Positions 28,062-36,640 of a stretch of 64,000 bases of DNA are shown here, in pieces (position 1 is the first letter of the stretch; each line of letters opens with the position of its first letter). Location: positions 1-64,000 of the forward strand of contig NZ_BSNY01000041.1 of the NCBI RefSeq assembly GCF_030160235.1. Direction: 5' to 3'. The notes beneath the pieces are model-generated. The model made no database searches and was not told the DNA's origin. It worked only from the letters and a program-made list of their open reading frames with translations. A program made the position numbers and the translations under genes. This stretch comes from Mesorhizobium huakuii. Lineage in GTDB: Bacteria > Pseudomonadota > Alphaproteobacteria > Rhizobiales > Rhizobiaceae.

Positions 28062-28183
28062 GGCTCCGATGTTTTTTGACCGAACGCCCCATTCCTGTGC
28101 CGTAACAGCACAGAGACGAGGTCAGTTGAGGCTCACAGCCTATTTTGCTCTGGCCCCAGCGCAGAGTTCCACACCGGCTCCGC

Positions 28184-28564
28184 TCAGGCCTTCTTCCACA
28201 CCACCGGCAAAGCGATGAAGGCAAACAGCAGCATGCCGGCATAGAAGCCGATCGAGGCTATCCCCAACAGCGGTTCGATTGCGGGCGTGCCGGCGAGCAG
28301 AATGAAGAGGCCGATCATGAGCCCAATTCCGCTGATCGCAGTCAGCCAGAAGTGAACGACGGCGATCGTCTTTTGCCCGACCGCAGGAAACAGATGGTAG
28401 AAGAAGGCAAAGACCGCCGACATCAGCCAGCCGGCCACCATAATGTGAGCGTGAGTCGGCATCTGGCCATGGTCTTGGCTGATGGCCATGTGGATGCCGA
28501 GCGCCATGCCACACAGCGCGTAGATGATGGCCAGTGTAAAGAAGTTTCGGGCTATGCCTTGCAT
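28184..28564 (-). CDS. Small four-helix membrane protein, heme-copper-oxidase subunit I-like fragment
   Basis: The 126-residue product has four hydrophobic segments. The segment HAHIMVAGWLMSAVFAFFYHLFP, preceded by ALGIHMAI, resembles the second helix of NorB/cytochrome oxidase subunit I with its HAH pattern. A catalytic subunit has about twelve helices and six conserved histidines, so this is a stand-alone short homologue, not an oxidase. Such proteins occur in rhizobia without known function. No partner oxidase genes are nearby. Confidence 0.65.
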   Translation of the reverse strand: MQGIARNFFTLAIIYALCGMALGIHMAISQDHGQMPTHAHIMVAGWLMSAVFAFFYHLFPAVGQKTIAVVHFWLTAISGIGLMIGLFILLAGTPAIEPLLGIASIGFYAGMLLFAFIALPVVWKKA

Positions 28565-28898
28565 GCGTGTCCCCTCGAATTGCCTTTTCCCGTTTTCGGG
28601 AATGGGTTGATGGTCAGACGACTGCCGTCGCCACCGGGCCTCCGGCGCCGCGCACTAGCATCGATCATGTTTCTGTATGATGTCGCGCCGCCCCCTCCCC
28701 GCACTTCGCACAATAGCAGAAAATGAAGCCGAACATCGGTGGTTGTTAAGAACCAGCGCTGGTCGAAAACCGCCGAAACAAAAACTGTTTTTTCGCGACA
28801 TCGTGCCGAAACAGGCGTCACGCTAAACGCCCGCTCCTCTGACGGCTGGAGCATATCCGCTCGGCTGCCAACAACAGGAAATGTCCCAGGAGCAATCA
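28565..28898. other. Intergenic region between divergent small membrane-protein genes
   Basis: I see no gene here. One perfect 6-bp hairpin TTCCCG-TTTT-CGGGAA (28587-28602) lies just upstream of the minus-strand gene. The region must hold promoters for both divergent genes, but I cannot assign -35/-10 pairs. Confidence 0.4.
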
Positions 28899-29450
28899 AT
28901 GGACTGGTATTCGATCGTCAAATTTCTCCACATCGTCTCAGCCATTTTGTGGGTCGGCGGCGGCTTCGTGCTGTTCCTGCTCGGCATGCTTGCCGAGCGC
29001 GCCGGCAATATCGAGGACAAGCTTCAGGCGATGCGGGCCAGCGGGCAGCTGGGCGGGCGGTTCTTCGCGCCGATGTCGATGCTGACCCTGCTCTTCGGCC
29101 TCGTCATGTGCGGCTTCTGGGTCGGCTTCTCCGATCTGTGGATCATCATCGGCCTGGCCGGCTACGCCACGACCTTCTCGATCGGCATGCTCATCTTCAA
29201 ACCGACCGGCGAGCGCATGGGCGCGATGATCGCCAAGGAGGGGGTGACGCCTTCCGTGCTTGCCATTGGCCAGCGCATGATGAGGGCGGCACGCTTCGAC
29301 TATGCGGTGATGCTGGTGATCGTCGCCGACATGGTGCTCAAGCCGACCACGCATGATATCGGCATCCTCGCCGGCATGGCGCTGGTCATAGCGGCGGGCG
29401 CTATACTGGCCTTTGGCGGCAACCGTCGCCTCGTACCGAGCGCCGCCTGA
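28899..29450 (+). CDS. DUF2269-like integral membrane protein
   Basis: The 183-residue product begins MDWYSIVKFLHIVSAILWVG. Four hydrophobic segments follow, the last ending ILAGMALVIAAGAILAFGG. The conserved first helix with an FLHI(V)SAI pattern fits the DUF2269/CopD-like group, in which the histidine may bind heme or metal. The ATG at 28899 has AGGAG seven bases upstream, better than the ATG at 28881. Function is unknown. Confidence 0.7.
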   Translation: MDWYSIVKFLHIVSAILWVGGGFVLFLLGMLAERAGNIEDKLQAMRASGQLGGRFFAPMSMLTLLFGLVMCGFWVGFSDLWIIIGLAGYATTFSIGMLIFKPTGERMGAMIAKEGVTPSVLAIGQRMMRAARFDYAVMLVIVADMVLKPTTHDIGILAGMALVIAAGAILAFGGNRRLVPSAA

Positions 29451-29489
29451 CCCCTGACGGTGAGAGCGGCTGAGCAGCCGCCTCGCCTG

Positions 29490-30260
29490 TTACATCAGGC
29501 CGGCAAGGCCGTCCCACAGCAGTTTGACGGCCACGACGGCCACGGTCGCGTAAGTGAAGGGATAAAAAATCTCCGGCCGCATGCGCCGCACCAGCCAGGC
29601 GCCGGCGATGGTCGACAGCGGCGCCAGCGGCATCAGCACGGCCGACGCCGTCAGGTTTGCTGTGTCGAACTGGCCGAGCGCGAAATAGGGGATGAGCTTC
29701 AGCGCATTGGTCGCGGCAAAGAAGATCGCGGCCGTGCCCGACAGCACCTTAGGGTCGAGCCGGATCGGCAGCGCATAGACCTGGAAGGGCGGGCCGCCGA
29801 CATGGGCGACGAAGCTGGTGAAGCCGGCGACCGTGCCCCAGACCGCGGCAGCCACGCGGTTGGGTTCAGCGGCATGGTCGGCGCCGTGGCGGAATTGCAG
29901 ATAGAGCCAGCGCAGCACGAAGATGATGGCGACGGCGCCGACGATGAGCCGCACCGCCTCCTCGGTGACCAAGGCCGCCGTCAGCCAGCCGAGTCCGATG
30001 CCGATGCCGGCGCCCGGCATCATGTCGACCAGCATCTTGCGGTCATACACGCCCCACCACGTCCAAACCGAGACGATGTCCATCAGGCACAGGATCGGTA
30101 AGAGGATGGCGGCCGCCTGCACCGGCGGCATGGTCAGCGCCATCAGCGGCACGCCGACGAAGCCGACAGCGCCGCCGAACCCGCCCTTGGACAGGCCGAC
30201 CAGAATGACCGCCGGAATGGCGGCCGCGTAGAACCACGGATCGAGAAGCAGGCCTGACAT
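29490..30260 (-). CDS. TauE/SafE-family permease
   Basis: The 256-residue protein has about eight membrane helices and the family segments VGLSKGGFGGAVGFVGVPLMAL and VAGFTSFVAHVGGPP in duplicated halves. Members export sulfonates, sulfite or related anions. The substrate is unknown here and no sulfur genes are adjacent. The start at 30260 (MSGLLLDPWFYAAAIP) precedes the first helix; sequence further upstream is not membrane-like. Confidence 0.85.
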   Translation of the reverse strand: MSGLLLDPWFYAAAIPAVILVGLSKGGFGGAVGFVGVPLMALTMPPVQAAAILLPILCLMDIVSVWTWWGVYDRKMLVDMMPGAGIGIGLGWLTAALVTEEAVRLIVGAVAIIFVLRWLYLQFRHGADHAAEPNRVAAAVWGTVAGFTSFVAHVGGPPFQVYALPIRLDPKVLSGTAAIFFAATNALKLIPYFALGQFDTANLTASAVLMPLAPLSTIAGAWLVRRMRPEIFYPFTYATVAVVAVKLLWDGLAGLM

Positions 30261-30375
30261 GGGGAGGGACTGGTCTGGAGGGAAGGCGTCAACGCCTGAA
30301 TAGCCCAGAATTGCGCTTTGGGCGACTGTAAATCCGGACCGGTTGCCGAACACCCGCCAATGTCCGGCTTGTGCC

Positions 30376-31104
30376 CTAGCGGCGCGCCGACACCAGCAGG
30401 AACATCGGCCGCTCGAGCTCTTCCGCCAGGTCCGGCCTAGCCGCGATCTGTGCGTCTGTCGGACAAAATTCCTCGACATGCTCGATCGTAAAACCGGACT
30501 GGATCAGTGCGTTGAGCGTGGTGCCGATGGTGCGGTGGTGTTTCACCACGCCCTTGGCCAGCCAGTCGGTCTTGCGCGGGCCTTCCACCAGATAGCGGTC
30601 GACAGGCCATGTCTTGCGGCCTTCGGCATCGACCGCCCAGCCGGGCCTGGTCGGGGCCATGTAGATCGGATGCTCCGTCGAGAAGACGAAATGGCCGCCG
30701 GGCGACAGCGCTTGATGCACCGTCCTGAACAGCCGCGCGACATCCTCGACATAGTGCAGCGCAAGCGAGCTGTAGGCGAGATCGAAGCTGTCTTGCGGCA
30801 GGCTGAGCTTGTCGAGGTCGGTCCGTTCATAGGTGATGCCGGTGTCGGGGCCGGTGGCCCTCGCCCGGGCCAGCATCTTCTCCGACAGGTCCAGCCCCAG
30901 GACATGGCTCGCCCCATGCTCATGCGCCCAGCGGCAGAACCAGCCGAAGCCACAGCCGAGGTCGACGATCCGCAAGCCGCCGACTTCAGGCAGCATGGCG
31001 CGCAGCGCCGGCCATTCGGCGGCACCGTCAAGGCCTTCGATCGACCGGGCAAGCTGGCTGTAGCCGGCGAAGAAATCCGGCTGGTCGTAGATATTCTGCG
31101 CCAT
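30376..31104 (-). CDS. SAM-dependent methyltransferase (class I)
   Basis: The 242-residue protein has motif I IVDLGCGFGWFCRWA (about 46-60). VLGLDLSEKML follows, then the post-motif YSSLALHYVED, and LSPGGHFVFSTEHP. This is the UbiE/bioC-like fold acting on small molecules; the substrate is unknown. GAGGAAG precedes the ATG at 31104. It is a single gene, on the same strand as the Lrp gene upstream (82-base gap). Confidence 0.85.
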   Translation of the reverse strand: MAQNIYDQPDFFAGYSQLARSIEGLDGAAEWPALRAMLPEVGGLRIVDLGCGFGWFCRWAHEHGASHVLGLDLSEKMLARARATGPDTGITYERTDLDKLSLPQDSFDLAYSSLALHYVEDVARLFRTVHQALSPGGHFVFSTEHPIYMAPTRPGWAVDAEGRKTWPVDRYLVEGPRKTDWLAKGVVKHHRTIGTTLNALIQSGFTIEHVEEFCPTDAQIAARPDLAEELERPMFLLVSARR

Positions 31105-31186
31105 GTCTTCCTCGTCTGTCAGCCAATCATCCGGCGGACTGACATTTAGTGGACTGGTCTCGCCTGTCCACCACGGCCATGCGCAG

Positions 31187-31645
31187 TCAAGACGATGAGG
31201 CCGATGATGTCCCCAGCGGCGGCGGCCGCCGCCGGATCGGCTGCGCCTTGATGATGGCGGTGCTGGTCTCGGCCTTGTCGGCAATGCGGTCGAGAATGCC
31301 GTCAAGATCGCCGATCGAGCGGACGAACAACCGGGCGACGAAACAGTCGTCACCCGTCACCTTGTCGCATTCACCGAATTCGGCGATCTCCTCGATCAAC
31401 TTCTGGACGATGTGCAGCTTGCCCGGCAAAGGCCGGATGCGCACGATCGCCTGCAGCGTATAGCCGAGTGCCAGCGGATCGATCTCGACCGTGAACGCCC
31501 GGATGACACCGCGCTCCTCGAGCCGCCGCAGCCGCTCCGAAACGCTCGGCGACGACAGCCCGACCTGGGCAGCCAGCTGCTTCAGCGAGGTCCGCGCATC
31601 CCTGACCAGGATTTCGAGGAGATTTCGGTCGAGATCGTCAAGCAT
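31187..31645 (-). CDS. Lrp/AsnC-family transcriptional regulator
   Basis: The 152-residue protein has an N-terminal winged helix (LDDLDRNLLEILVRDARTSL, then VGLSSPSVSERLRRLEERGVI) and a C-terminal RAM ligand domain (ECDKVTGDDCFVARLFV). It is divergent from the EamA transporter at 31777, with a 17-nt palindrome between, so it likely controls that exporter in response to an amino acid. The ATG at 31645 gives the standard N-terminus. Confidence 0.92.
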   Translation of the reverse strand: MLDDLDRNLLEILVRDARTSLKQLAAQVGLSSPSVSERLRRLEERGVIRAFTVEIDPLALGYTLQAIVRIRPLPGKLHIVQKLIEEIAEFGECDKVTGDDCFVARLFVRSIGDLDGILDRIADKAETSTAIIKAQPIRRRPPPLGTSSASSS

Positions 31646-31674
31646 TTCAGATTTCTCACAAATTCGCGGCATAC

Positions 31675-31691
31675 GCCTAATATAATTAGGC
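31675..31691. promoter_or_regulatory. Palindromic operator candidate for the Lrp-type regulator
   Basis: GCCTAAT-ATA-ATTAGGC is a perfect 7-bp inverted repeat with an AT-rich centre. It lies 30 bases upstream of the Lrp gene and 86 bases from the divergent transporter. Confidence 0.55.
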
Positions 31692-31776
31692 CATACAATC
31701 ATACAACCTTTCCAATGAGATGGAAAGCGGCCAACCCGCATGAGATTATGCGGCCTCAACCGACACAGAGGTTATC

Positions 31777-32682
31777 ATGAACGATACGGTGCGTGGCACG
31801 GTCGAAATGTCGGCCGCAATGGCGATCCTCGGGACGATCGGATGGTTCGTCATCATGTCCGGCCAGCCGATCATGGACGTGGTGTTCTGGCGCTGCGCGT
31901 TCGGCGCGGTGACGTTGCTGATCATCTGCGCATGCCTGGGATTGCTGCGCGGCAGGCTTTCGCCGCGCGTCATCGGCCTCGCCGCGCTTGGCGGTGCGGC
32001 CATCGTCATCAACTGGCTGCTGCTGTTCAGCGCCTTCTCCCGCGCGTCGATTTCGATCGCCACCGCCGTCTACAACACCCAGCCCTTCATTCTGGTCGGC
32101 TTCGGTGCGTTCTTCTTCGCCGAACGGCTGACGCTGACCAAGCTGACATGGCTGGCAATAGCCTTCGCCGGCATGGTGCTGATCGTCGAGGCCGCCCCTG
32201 ACGCCGGCGATGTCGGCACCAACTATTTCGCCGGCATCCTCATGGCACTGGCCGCGGCCTTCTTCTGGGCCGTCGCGGCCATCGTCACCAAAAAGCTCAA
32301 GGGCACGCCACCGCATCTGATCGCGCTGATCCAGGTCTGCGTCGGTGTCGTCATGCTAGCGCCCTTCGCCAATCTCTCGCATCTTCCCGCCGACCCTTGG
32401 AGCTGGGCCATGCTGGCGACGCTCGGCATCGTCCACACCGGCCTGATGTACATATTGATGTACGGCGCCATCCAGAAGCTGCCGACGCATCTGCAGGGAT
32501 CGCTGTCCTTCATCTATCCGGTGGTTGCCATCCTGATCGACGTCACCGCCTTCGGTCACCGGCTGCATCTCAGCCAGGTCGCCGGCGCCGCCGCCATCCT
32601 GGTGGCTGCCGCCGGCATGAACCTCGGCTGGTCCTTGTGGAAACCGAAACCGGTCGCAGCAAACCCTGAGCCGGTCAAGTAG
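31777..32682 (+). CDS. EamA-family (DMT) transporter, Lrp-adjacent
   Basis: The 301-residue protein has ten hydrophobic segments in two EamA halves (TAVYNTQPFILVGFGAFFFAE; LQGSLSFIYPVVAILIDV). Exporters next to an Lrp regulator often export amino acids, so that is the likely role (inference). AGAGGT precedes the ATG. It is followed by a tandem repeat and a terminator. Confidence 0.88.
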   Translation: MNDTVRGTVEMSAAMAILGTIGWFVIMSGQPIMDVVFWRCAFGAVTLLIICACLGLLRGRLSPRVIGLAALGGAAIVINWLLLFSAFSRASISIATAVYNTQPFILVGFGAFFFAERLTLTKLTWLAIAFAGMVLIVEAAPDAGDVGTNYFAGILMALAAAFFWAVAAIVTKKLKGTPPHLIALIQVCVGVVMLAPFANLSHLPADPWSWAMLATLGIVHTGLMYILMYGAIQKLPTHLQGSLSFIYPVVAILIDVTAFGHRLHLSQVAGAAAILVAAAGMNLGWSLWKPKPVAANPEPVK

Positions 32683-32690
32683 GCGCAAGC

Positions 32691-32740
32691 ACACCTGCCG
32701 CCCGGCGGCCAGAAAACACCTGCCGCCCGGCGGCCAGAAA
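32691..32740 (+). repeat. Perfect tandem duplication of a 25-bp palindromic unit
   Basis: The same 25 bases (beginning ACACCTGCCGCC and ending GGCCAGAAA) occur twice head-to-tail. Each contains GCCGCC-C-GGCGGC, so each copy can form a short hairpin. It lies just after the transporter stop. Confidence 0.8.
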
Positions 32741-32751
32741 ACGTGATCCCG

Positions 32752-32785
32752 ACTGCCCGCCTGTTCAAAGCGGGCAGTTTGCTCT
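32752..32785 (+). terminator. Intrinsic terminator after the Lrp-adjacent transporter
   Basis: A 9-bp perfect stem (ACTGCCCGC, 32752-32760, with GCGGGCAGT, 32770-32778) is followed by TTGCTCT. Confidence 0.7.
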
Positions 32786-32841
32786 ATGCCGCAATCCAAC
32801 CATCTTCGCCCGGCATAGGCGAAACCCGGGATCTAAGAACC

Positions 32842-33489
32842 ATGAACGACGCCACACCCCCAAATCGTTGCCGTATCGTGCTGATCGCGCCGCCCGGCGT
32901 GCCGGCCGCGCGCATCGCAACCGCATTCGACGGCGGCGACGTCGCCTCGCTGATCCTGCCCGAGAACGGCATGGACGAGGCTTCCTTCCAGGCCTTTGCC
33001 GAACAGATCGTGCCGACGGCACAGTCCGCGGGCGTGGCCGTGATCATCGCCGGCGACACCCGCATCGCGGGCCGTGTCCAGGCGGACGGCATCCATGTCG
33101 AGGCCTCCAAGGCCGAACTCGCCGAGACGATCGAACATTTCCAGGCGAAGATGATGGTCGGCGCCGGCGGCGCCAAGAAGCGCGACGACGCGCTCGAGCT
33201 TGGCGAGGTCAGGCCCGACTATATCTTCTTCGGCCGCTTCGGCTACGACAACAAGCCGGAGCCGCATCCGCGCAACCTGTCGCTGGGCGAGTGGTGGGCG
33301 CAGATGATCCAGATCCCTTGCATCGTCATGGCCGGATCCGATCTGGCTTCCGTCGAGGACGTGGCCGCCACCGGCGCCGAGTTCGTCGCGCTGTCGAGCG
33401 CGGTGTTCGCCGACGGTGTCGATCCGAAAACGGCCGTGGCCCGCGCCAACGCGTTGCTCGACGAAACCGCGCCGCGCTTCGAGGACTGA
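32842..33489 (+). CDS. ThiE/TenI-like thiamine-phosphate synthase family protein
   Basis: The 215-residue TIM-barrel protein follows the ThiE layout: VAVIIAGDTRIAGRVQADGIHVE, then MMVGAGGAKKRDDALELGEVRPDYIFFGRFG and a C-terminal AVFADGVDPKTAVARAN. The usual ThiE Gly-rich phosphate loop (IGxS) is altered to VGAGG, and no other thi gene is nearby. It may therefore be a ThiE paralogue with a different role. The next gene starts two bases after its stop. Confidence 0.75.
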   Translation: MNDATPPNRCRIVLIAPPGVPAARIATAFDGGDVASLILPENGMDEASFQAFAEQIVPTAQSAGVAVIIAGDTRIAGRVQADGIHVEASKAELAETIEHFQAKMMVGAGGAKKRDDALELGEVRPDYIFFGRFGYDNKPEPHPRNLSLGEWWAQMIQIPCIVMAGSDLASVEDVAATGAEFVALSSAVFADGVDPKTAVARANALLDETAPRFED

Positions 33490-33490
33490 T

Positions 33491-34531
33491 GTGGCTTCGG
33501 TAAGGCTTCCCCTTCAGGCCTTGCTTGCAGCGGTCATGATCCAGGCCGCCGCCGCCGAAACCATACCCCTGCCGCAGCCCAAGCCTGAGACCGGCGCGCA
33601 CACCGACAAGCCGATCGAGAATCAGCTACCGCAGCCCGCCACCACGGCGGAGCCCGCACCGCTGCCCTCGGTCGACAGCATCAATCCTGACCGCTTCGGC
33701 GCCAAGCCGGCGGACGCGGCCTATGGCGCCTTCCAGCGCGGGCTCTACAAAACGGCCTATAATCTGGCGCTGACCCGCGCGCAGAACGGTGACCCGGCGG
33801 CGCAGACATTGGTGGCCGAGATCCTGTCGCGCGGGCTCGGCGTGCCGTTGAATGCGGCGGAAGCCTCGAAATGGTATGCGCTTGCCGCCGAACAGGGCGT
33901 GCCTGAGGCGCAGTTCCAGTATGCGCTGATGCTGCTCGACGGCCATTACGTCAAGAAGGATCCGAAAGAGGCCTACGCCCTGATGCAGGCCGCCGCCGAG
34001 GCCGGCAACCAGCTGGCGCAGTTCAATTTCGCGCAGATGCTGGTCCGGCAGGATCCCGGCGACGCGGGTCTGGCCAAGGCGGTCTCCTATTATGAGCGCG
34101 CCGCCGCGACTGGCCTCGCCGACGCGCAATACGCCATGTCCCAGATCTATGCCAACGGCGCCGGCGGCAAGCCGCGCGACGACGCGCAGGCAAGACGCTT
34201 CCTGGCGCAGGCCGCGCGGCAGAACTACGACACCGCGCAGATCGATCTCGCCGCCTGGATGATCGAGGGCCGCGGCGGCGCCCGCGACCTGAAATCGGCT
34301 TTCGGCTGGACGAAGCAGGCAGCCGAGGGCGGCAACGTCGCCGCGCAGAACCGCCTGGCCAAACTCTACATGCAAGGCATCGGCACCGACCCGGACCTGG
34401 TGCTCGCCGGCGCCTGGTACATCGTCGCCCGCCGCGCCGGCCTCATCGACCCCGACATGGACGATTTCCTGCAAGGGCTGAGCGACGACCAGACCAAGCA
34501 GGCCCTGCAGAAGGCGAACCGCCTGCCCTGA
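33491..34531 (+). CDS. Exported Sel1-repeat protein
   Basis: The 346-residue product has a signal peptide (VRLPLQALLAAVMIQAAAAE), a proline-rich linker and then five to six Sel1/TPR-like repeats (about 95-320). Examples are AAEASKWYALAAEQGVPEAQFQYALMLLDG and DLKSAFGWTKQAAEGGNVAAQNRLAKLYMQG. Such periplasmic scaffolds bind partner proteins. The start is a GTG at 33491, immediately after the previous stop, with GAGG upstream, so translation is probably coupled to the ThiE-like gene. Confidence 0.8.
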   Translation: MASVRLPLQALLAAVMIQAAAAETIPLPQPKPETGAHTDKPIENQLPQPATTAEPAPLPSVDSINPDRFGAKPADAAYGAFQRGLYKTAYNLALTRAQNGDPAAQTLVAEILSRGLGVPLNAAEASKWYALAAEQGVPEAQFQYALMLLDGHYVKKDPKEAYALMQAAAEAGNQLAQFNFAQMLVRQDPGDAGLAKAVSYYERAAATGLADAQYAMSQIYANGAGGKPRDDAQARRFLAQAARQNYDTAQIDLAAWMIEGRGGARDLKSAFGWTKQAAEGGNVAAQNRLAKLYMQGIGTDPDLVLAGAWYIVARRAGLIDPDMDDFLQGLSDDQTKQALQKANRLP

Positions 34532-34545
34532 TGGCGGCTGCTCGA

Positions 34546-35562
34546 TTATTGCATGTGGTCGAGGACGACCTTGCCGAAGGGCGACCCCTGTTCGAGGTGC
34601 CGTAAGGCGGCGGCCGCATCCTTCCAGGCAAACACCTTCTCGATCACGGGTCTTATCCGGTTGACTGTCAGGCCTCGGTTCATCGCCTCGAAGGATTCGC
34701 GTGAGCCCACGGGTATGCCGCGTGCCCTGACCTGGCGGCGGAAGATGTCGAGGGGATTGATCGACCCTTCGCTGCCGCCGAGATAGCCGATGACGTTGAT
34801 CTGGGCGCCACGCGCTGAAGCCTTCAGCGACTGGGCGAAGCTTCGCGGCCCGCCGACCTCGATAATATGGTCCGCGCCGCAGCCGTCGGTCAGCGCCAGC
34901 ACGGCTGACGACCAATCGGGAATGTCGCGATAGTTGATGCCGTCTTGCGCGCCAAGCATCTTTGCCCGCGTGAGCTTGTCGTCGCTGCTTGACGTGACGA
35001 TGACCCGTGCGCCGGCTGCCGAGGCGAACTGCACCGCAAACAGCGAGACGCCGCCAGTGCCCAGGCTGAGCACCGTCTCGCCCGGCTTCAGCTGGCCTTC
35101 GGTGAACAGCGCGTGCCACGCCGTGACCGCGGCGCAAGGCAATGTCGCCGCTTCGACATCGCTCAGATGTGGCGGCGCAAGCACGGCCGCCTGTTCGTCC
35201 AGCCGCGCGAACTCGCTGAGCAGACCATCGATGGGGCCGCCGCGCTGATAGGAGGGTTCGGCCATGGCGAAACCGCCGCCGACCCAGCGCTGCCAGAATG
35301 TGCCGCAGACGCGGTCGCCGATCTTGAAGCGGGTCACTTCGGCACCAACCGCGACAACTTCACCCACACCGTCCGAAAGCGGTATCAGCGGCAGTGCAAA
35401 GGCGGTGTGGTAGCTGCCACGGGCAATCTCGACGTCGCGGTAGTTGAGCGCCGTTGCCTTGACCTCGATGATCATCTCCTGACGGCCCGGTTCCGGCATC
35501 GGCCGCTCGACCAGCCTGAGATTGTCGATGCCGCCGGGGGCCTGCAATTCGATCGCCTTCAT
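34546..35562 (-). CDS. Zinc-type/quinone-oxidoreductase-like alcohol dehydrogenase (MDR family)
   Basis: The 338-residue protein has a GroES-like N-domain (ATALNYRDVEIARG, GEVVAVGAEVTRFKIGDRV) and a Rossmann domain with VLSLGTGGVSLFAVQFASAAGA. The usual catalytic-zinc cysteine is replaced by the NYRD type, so it is probably a zinc-independent NAD(P)H oxidoreductase. It is divergent from a LysR gene, its likely regulator. GGAAGGA precedes the ATG at 35562. Confidence 0.85.
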   Translation of the reverse strand: MKAIELQAPGGIDNLRLVERPMPEPGRQEMIIEVKATALNYRDVEIARGSYHTAFALPLIPLSDGVGEVVAVGAEVTRFKIGDRVCGTFWQRWVGGGFAMAEPSYQRGGPIDGLLSEFARLDEQAAVLAPPHLSDVEAATLPCAAVTAWHALFTEGQLKPGETVLSLGTGGVSLFAVQFASAAGARVIVTSSSDDKLTRAKMLGAQDGINYRDIPDWSSAVLALTDGCGADHIIEVGGPRSFAQSLKASARGAQINVIGYLGGSEGSINPLDIFRRQVRARGIPVGSRESFEAMNRGLTVNRIRPVIEKVFAWKDAAAALRHLEQGSPFGKVVLDHMQ

Positions 35563-35666
35563 GTCGTTCCTTCCTTTTGACAATCCGTCGAAAGGAAAAT
35601 CGCTTGCCGGCACATGATTTCAAATTCATAATATTCAGAATGATTATGCATTTGAGGACTAAAGGA

Positions 35667-36524
35667 ATGCTGGAAGAATTGCGCACGCTTGTCCTCTTCG
35701 CCGAGGAAGGCTCGATCCAGAATGTGGCCCGCCGCCTGCCTTTGACGCAGCCGGCCGTCACAAGGCAGATGCAGCGGCTGGAGGAACTGCTCGCGACGAC
35801 GCTTCTCGATCGCCGGCAGAAACCGCCGCGGCTGACCGCGGCGGGATTGGAGGTGCTGGCGCGCGCAAGGGACATACTGGCTTCGGTCGAGGCTCTGAAA
35901 GCGTTCGCCGCCGACGCCGAGCCGCAGGGCGTGCTGCGTGTCGGCATGGCGCATGGCTTGTCCGATGCAAGCGTTGCCGGCGCTATCGCCGGCGCGGCCG
36001 CCGCGTTTCCAAAGATATCGTTGCGGCTCAAGACCGGCTGGAGCGCGGAGCTCATCGAACAGTTCGAACGCGGTCAGCTCGATATGGCGATCGTTCTGCG
36101 ACCTGCCGACCATCGAGGCTCGGACGCGCTCGGTACCGAGCGTCTTGGCATCATAGCGCAGGCCGGCGCCCATCTCACGGGCGGTCGGACTCCCATGCCT
36201 TGGGTTCTCAGCCCCGAGCCTTGCGACGCGCGTCAGACGCTCCTGTCCAGTTTGGGCGGCGAACGGCATTCGCTCGTCGTGGCGGCGGAAATTCAGGATC
36301 CGGCGATGCAGATGGAATGGGTCCGGCGGGGACTCGGCCTTGGCCTCATGCCGTTGCGGCTCGCGGCGCGAGGACTTCCCGACGGTCTCGCGCTTGTCGA
36401 TCTCGAAGGTGTCGACCTTTCATTGCAGGTCGTGGCACTGCGCTCGCCACATCTCAACCGGCTGGCGAAGGTCGTGGAGGCCATTGCAAAGACCGTCGGC
36501 GAAGCCATCGAGATCAAGGCCTGA
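35667..36524 (+). CDS. LysR-family transcriptional regulator
   Basis: The 285-residue protein has an N-terminal HTH (LRTLVLFAEEGSIQNVARRLPLTQPAVTRQMQRLE) and a periplasmic-binding-type effector domain (LRVGMAHGLSDAS to RGLGLGLMPLRLA). It lies divergent to the oxidoreductase at 34546 with a 104-base gap, the classical LysR arrangement. The start at 35667 is chosen because GAGG lies nine bases upstream; earlier ATGs would add a non-family N-terminus. Confidence 0.88.
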   Translation: MLEELRTLVLFAEEGSIQNVARRLPLTQPAVTRQMQRLEELLATTLLDRRQKPPRLTAAGLEVLARARDILASVEALKAFAADAEPQGVLRVGMAHGLSDASVAGAIAGAAAAFPKISLRLKTGWSAELIEQFERGQLDMAIVLRPADHRGSDALGTERLGIIAQAGAHLTGGRTPMPWVLSPEPCDARQTLLSSLGGERHSLVVAAEIQDPAMQMEWVRRGLGLGLMPLRLAARGLPDGLALVDLEGVDLSLQVVALRSPHLNRLAKVVEAIAKTVGEAIEIKA

Positions 36525-36640
36525 TCGCGATTGACCGGCGGGGGCCGATCCGGCGTCCCTTGCCTCTCCGGACGATTTGTGGTCTTGGGAGCCCCTAAAT
36601 CGCTTGTCCCGGCGAAAATCTCATTCCGGATCCCATCATC

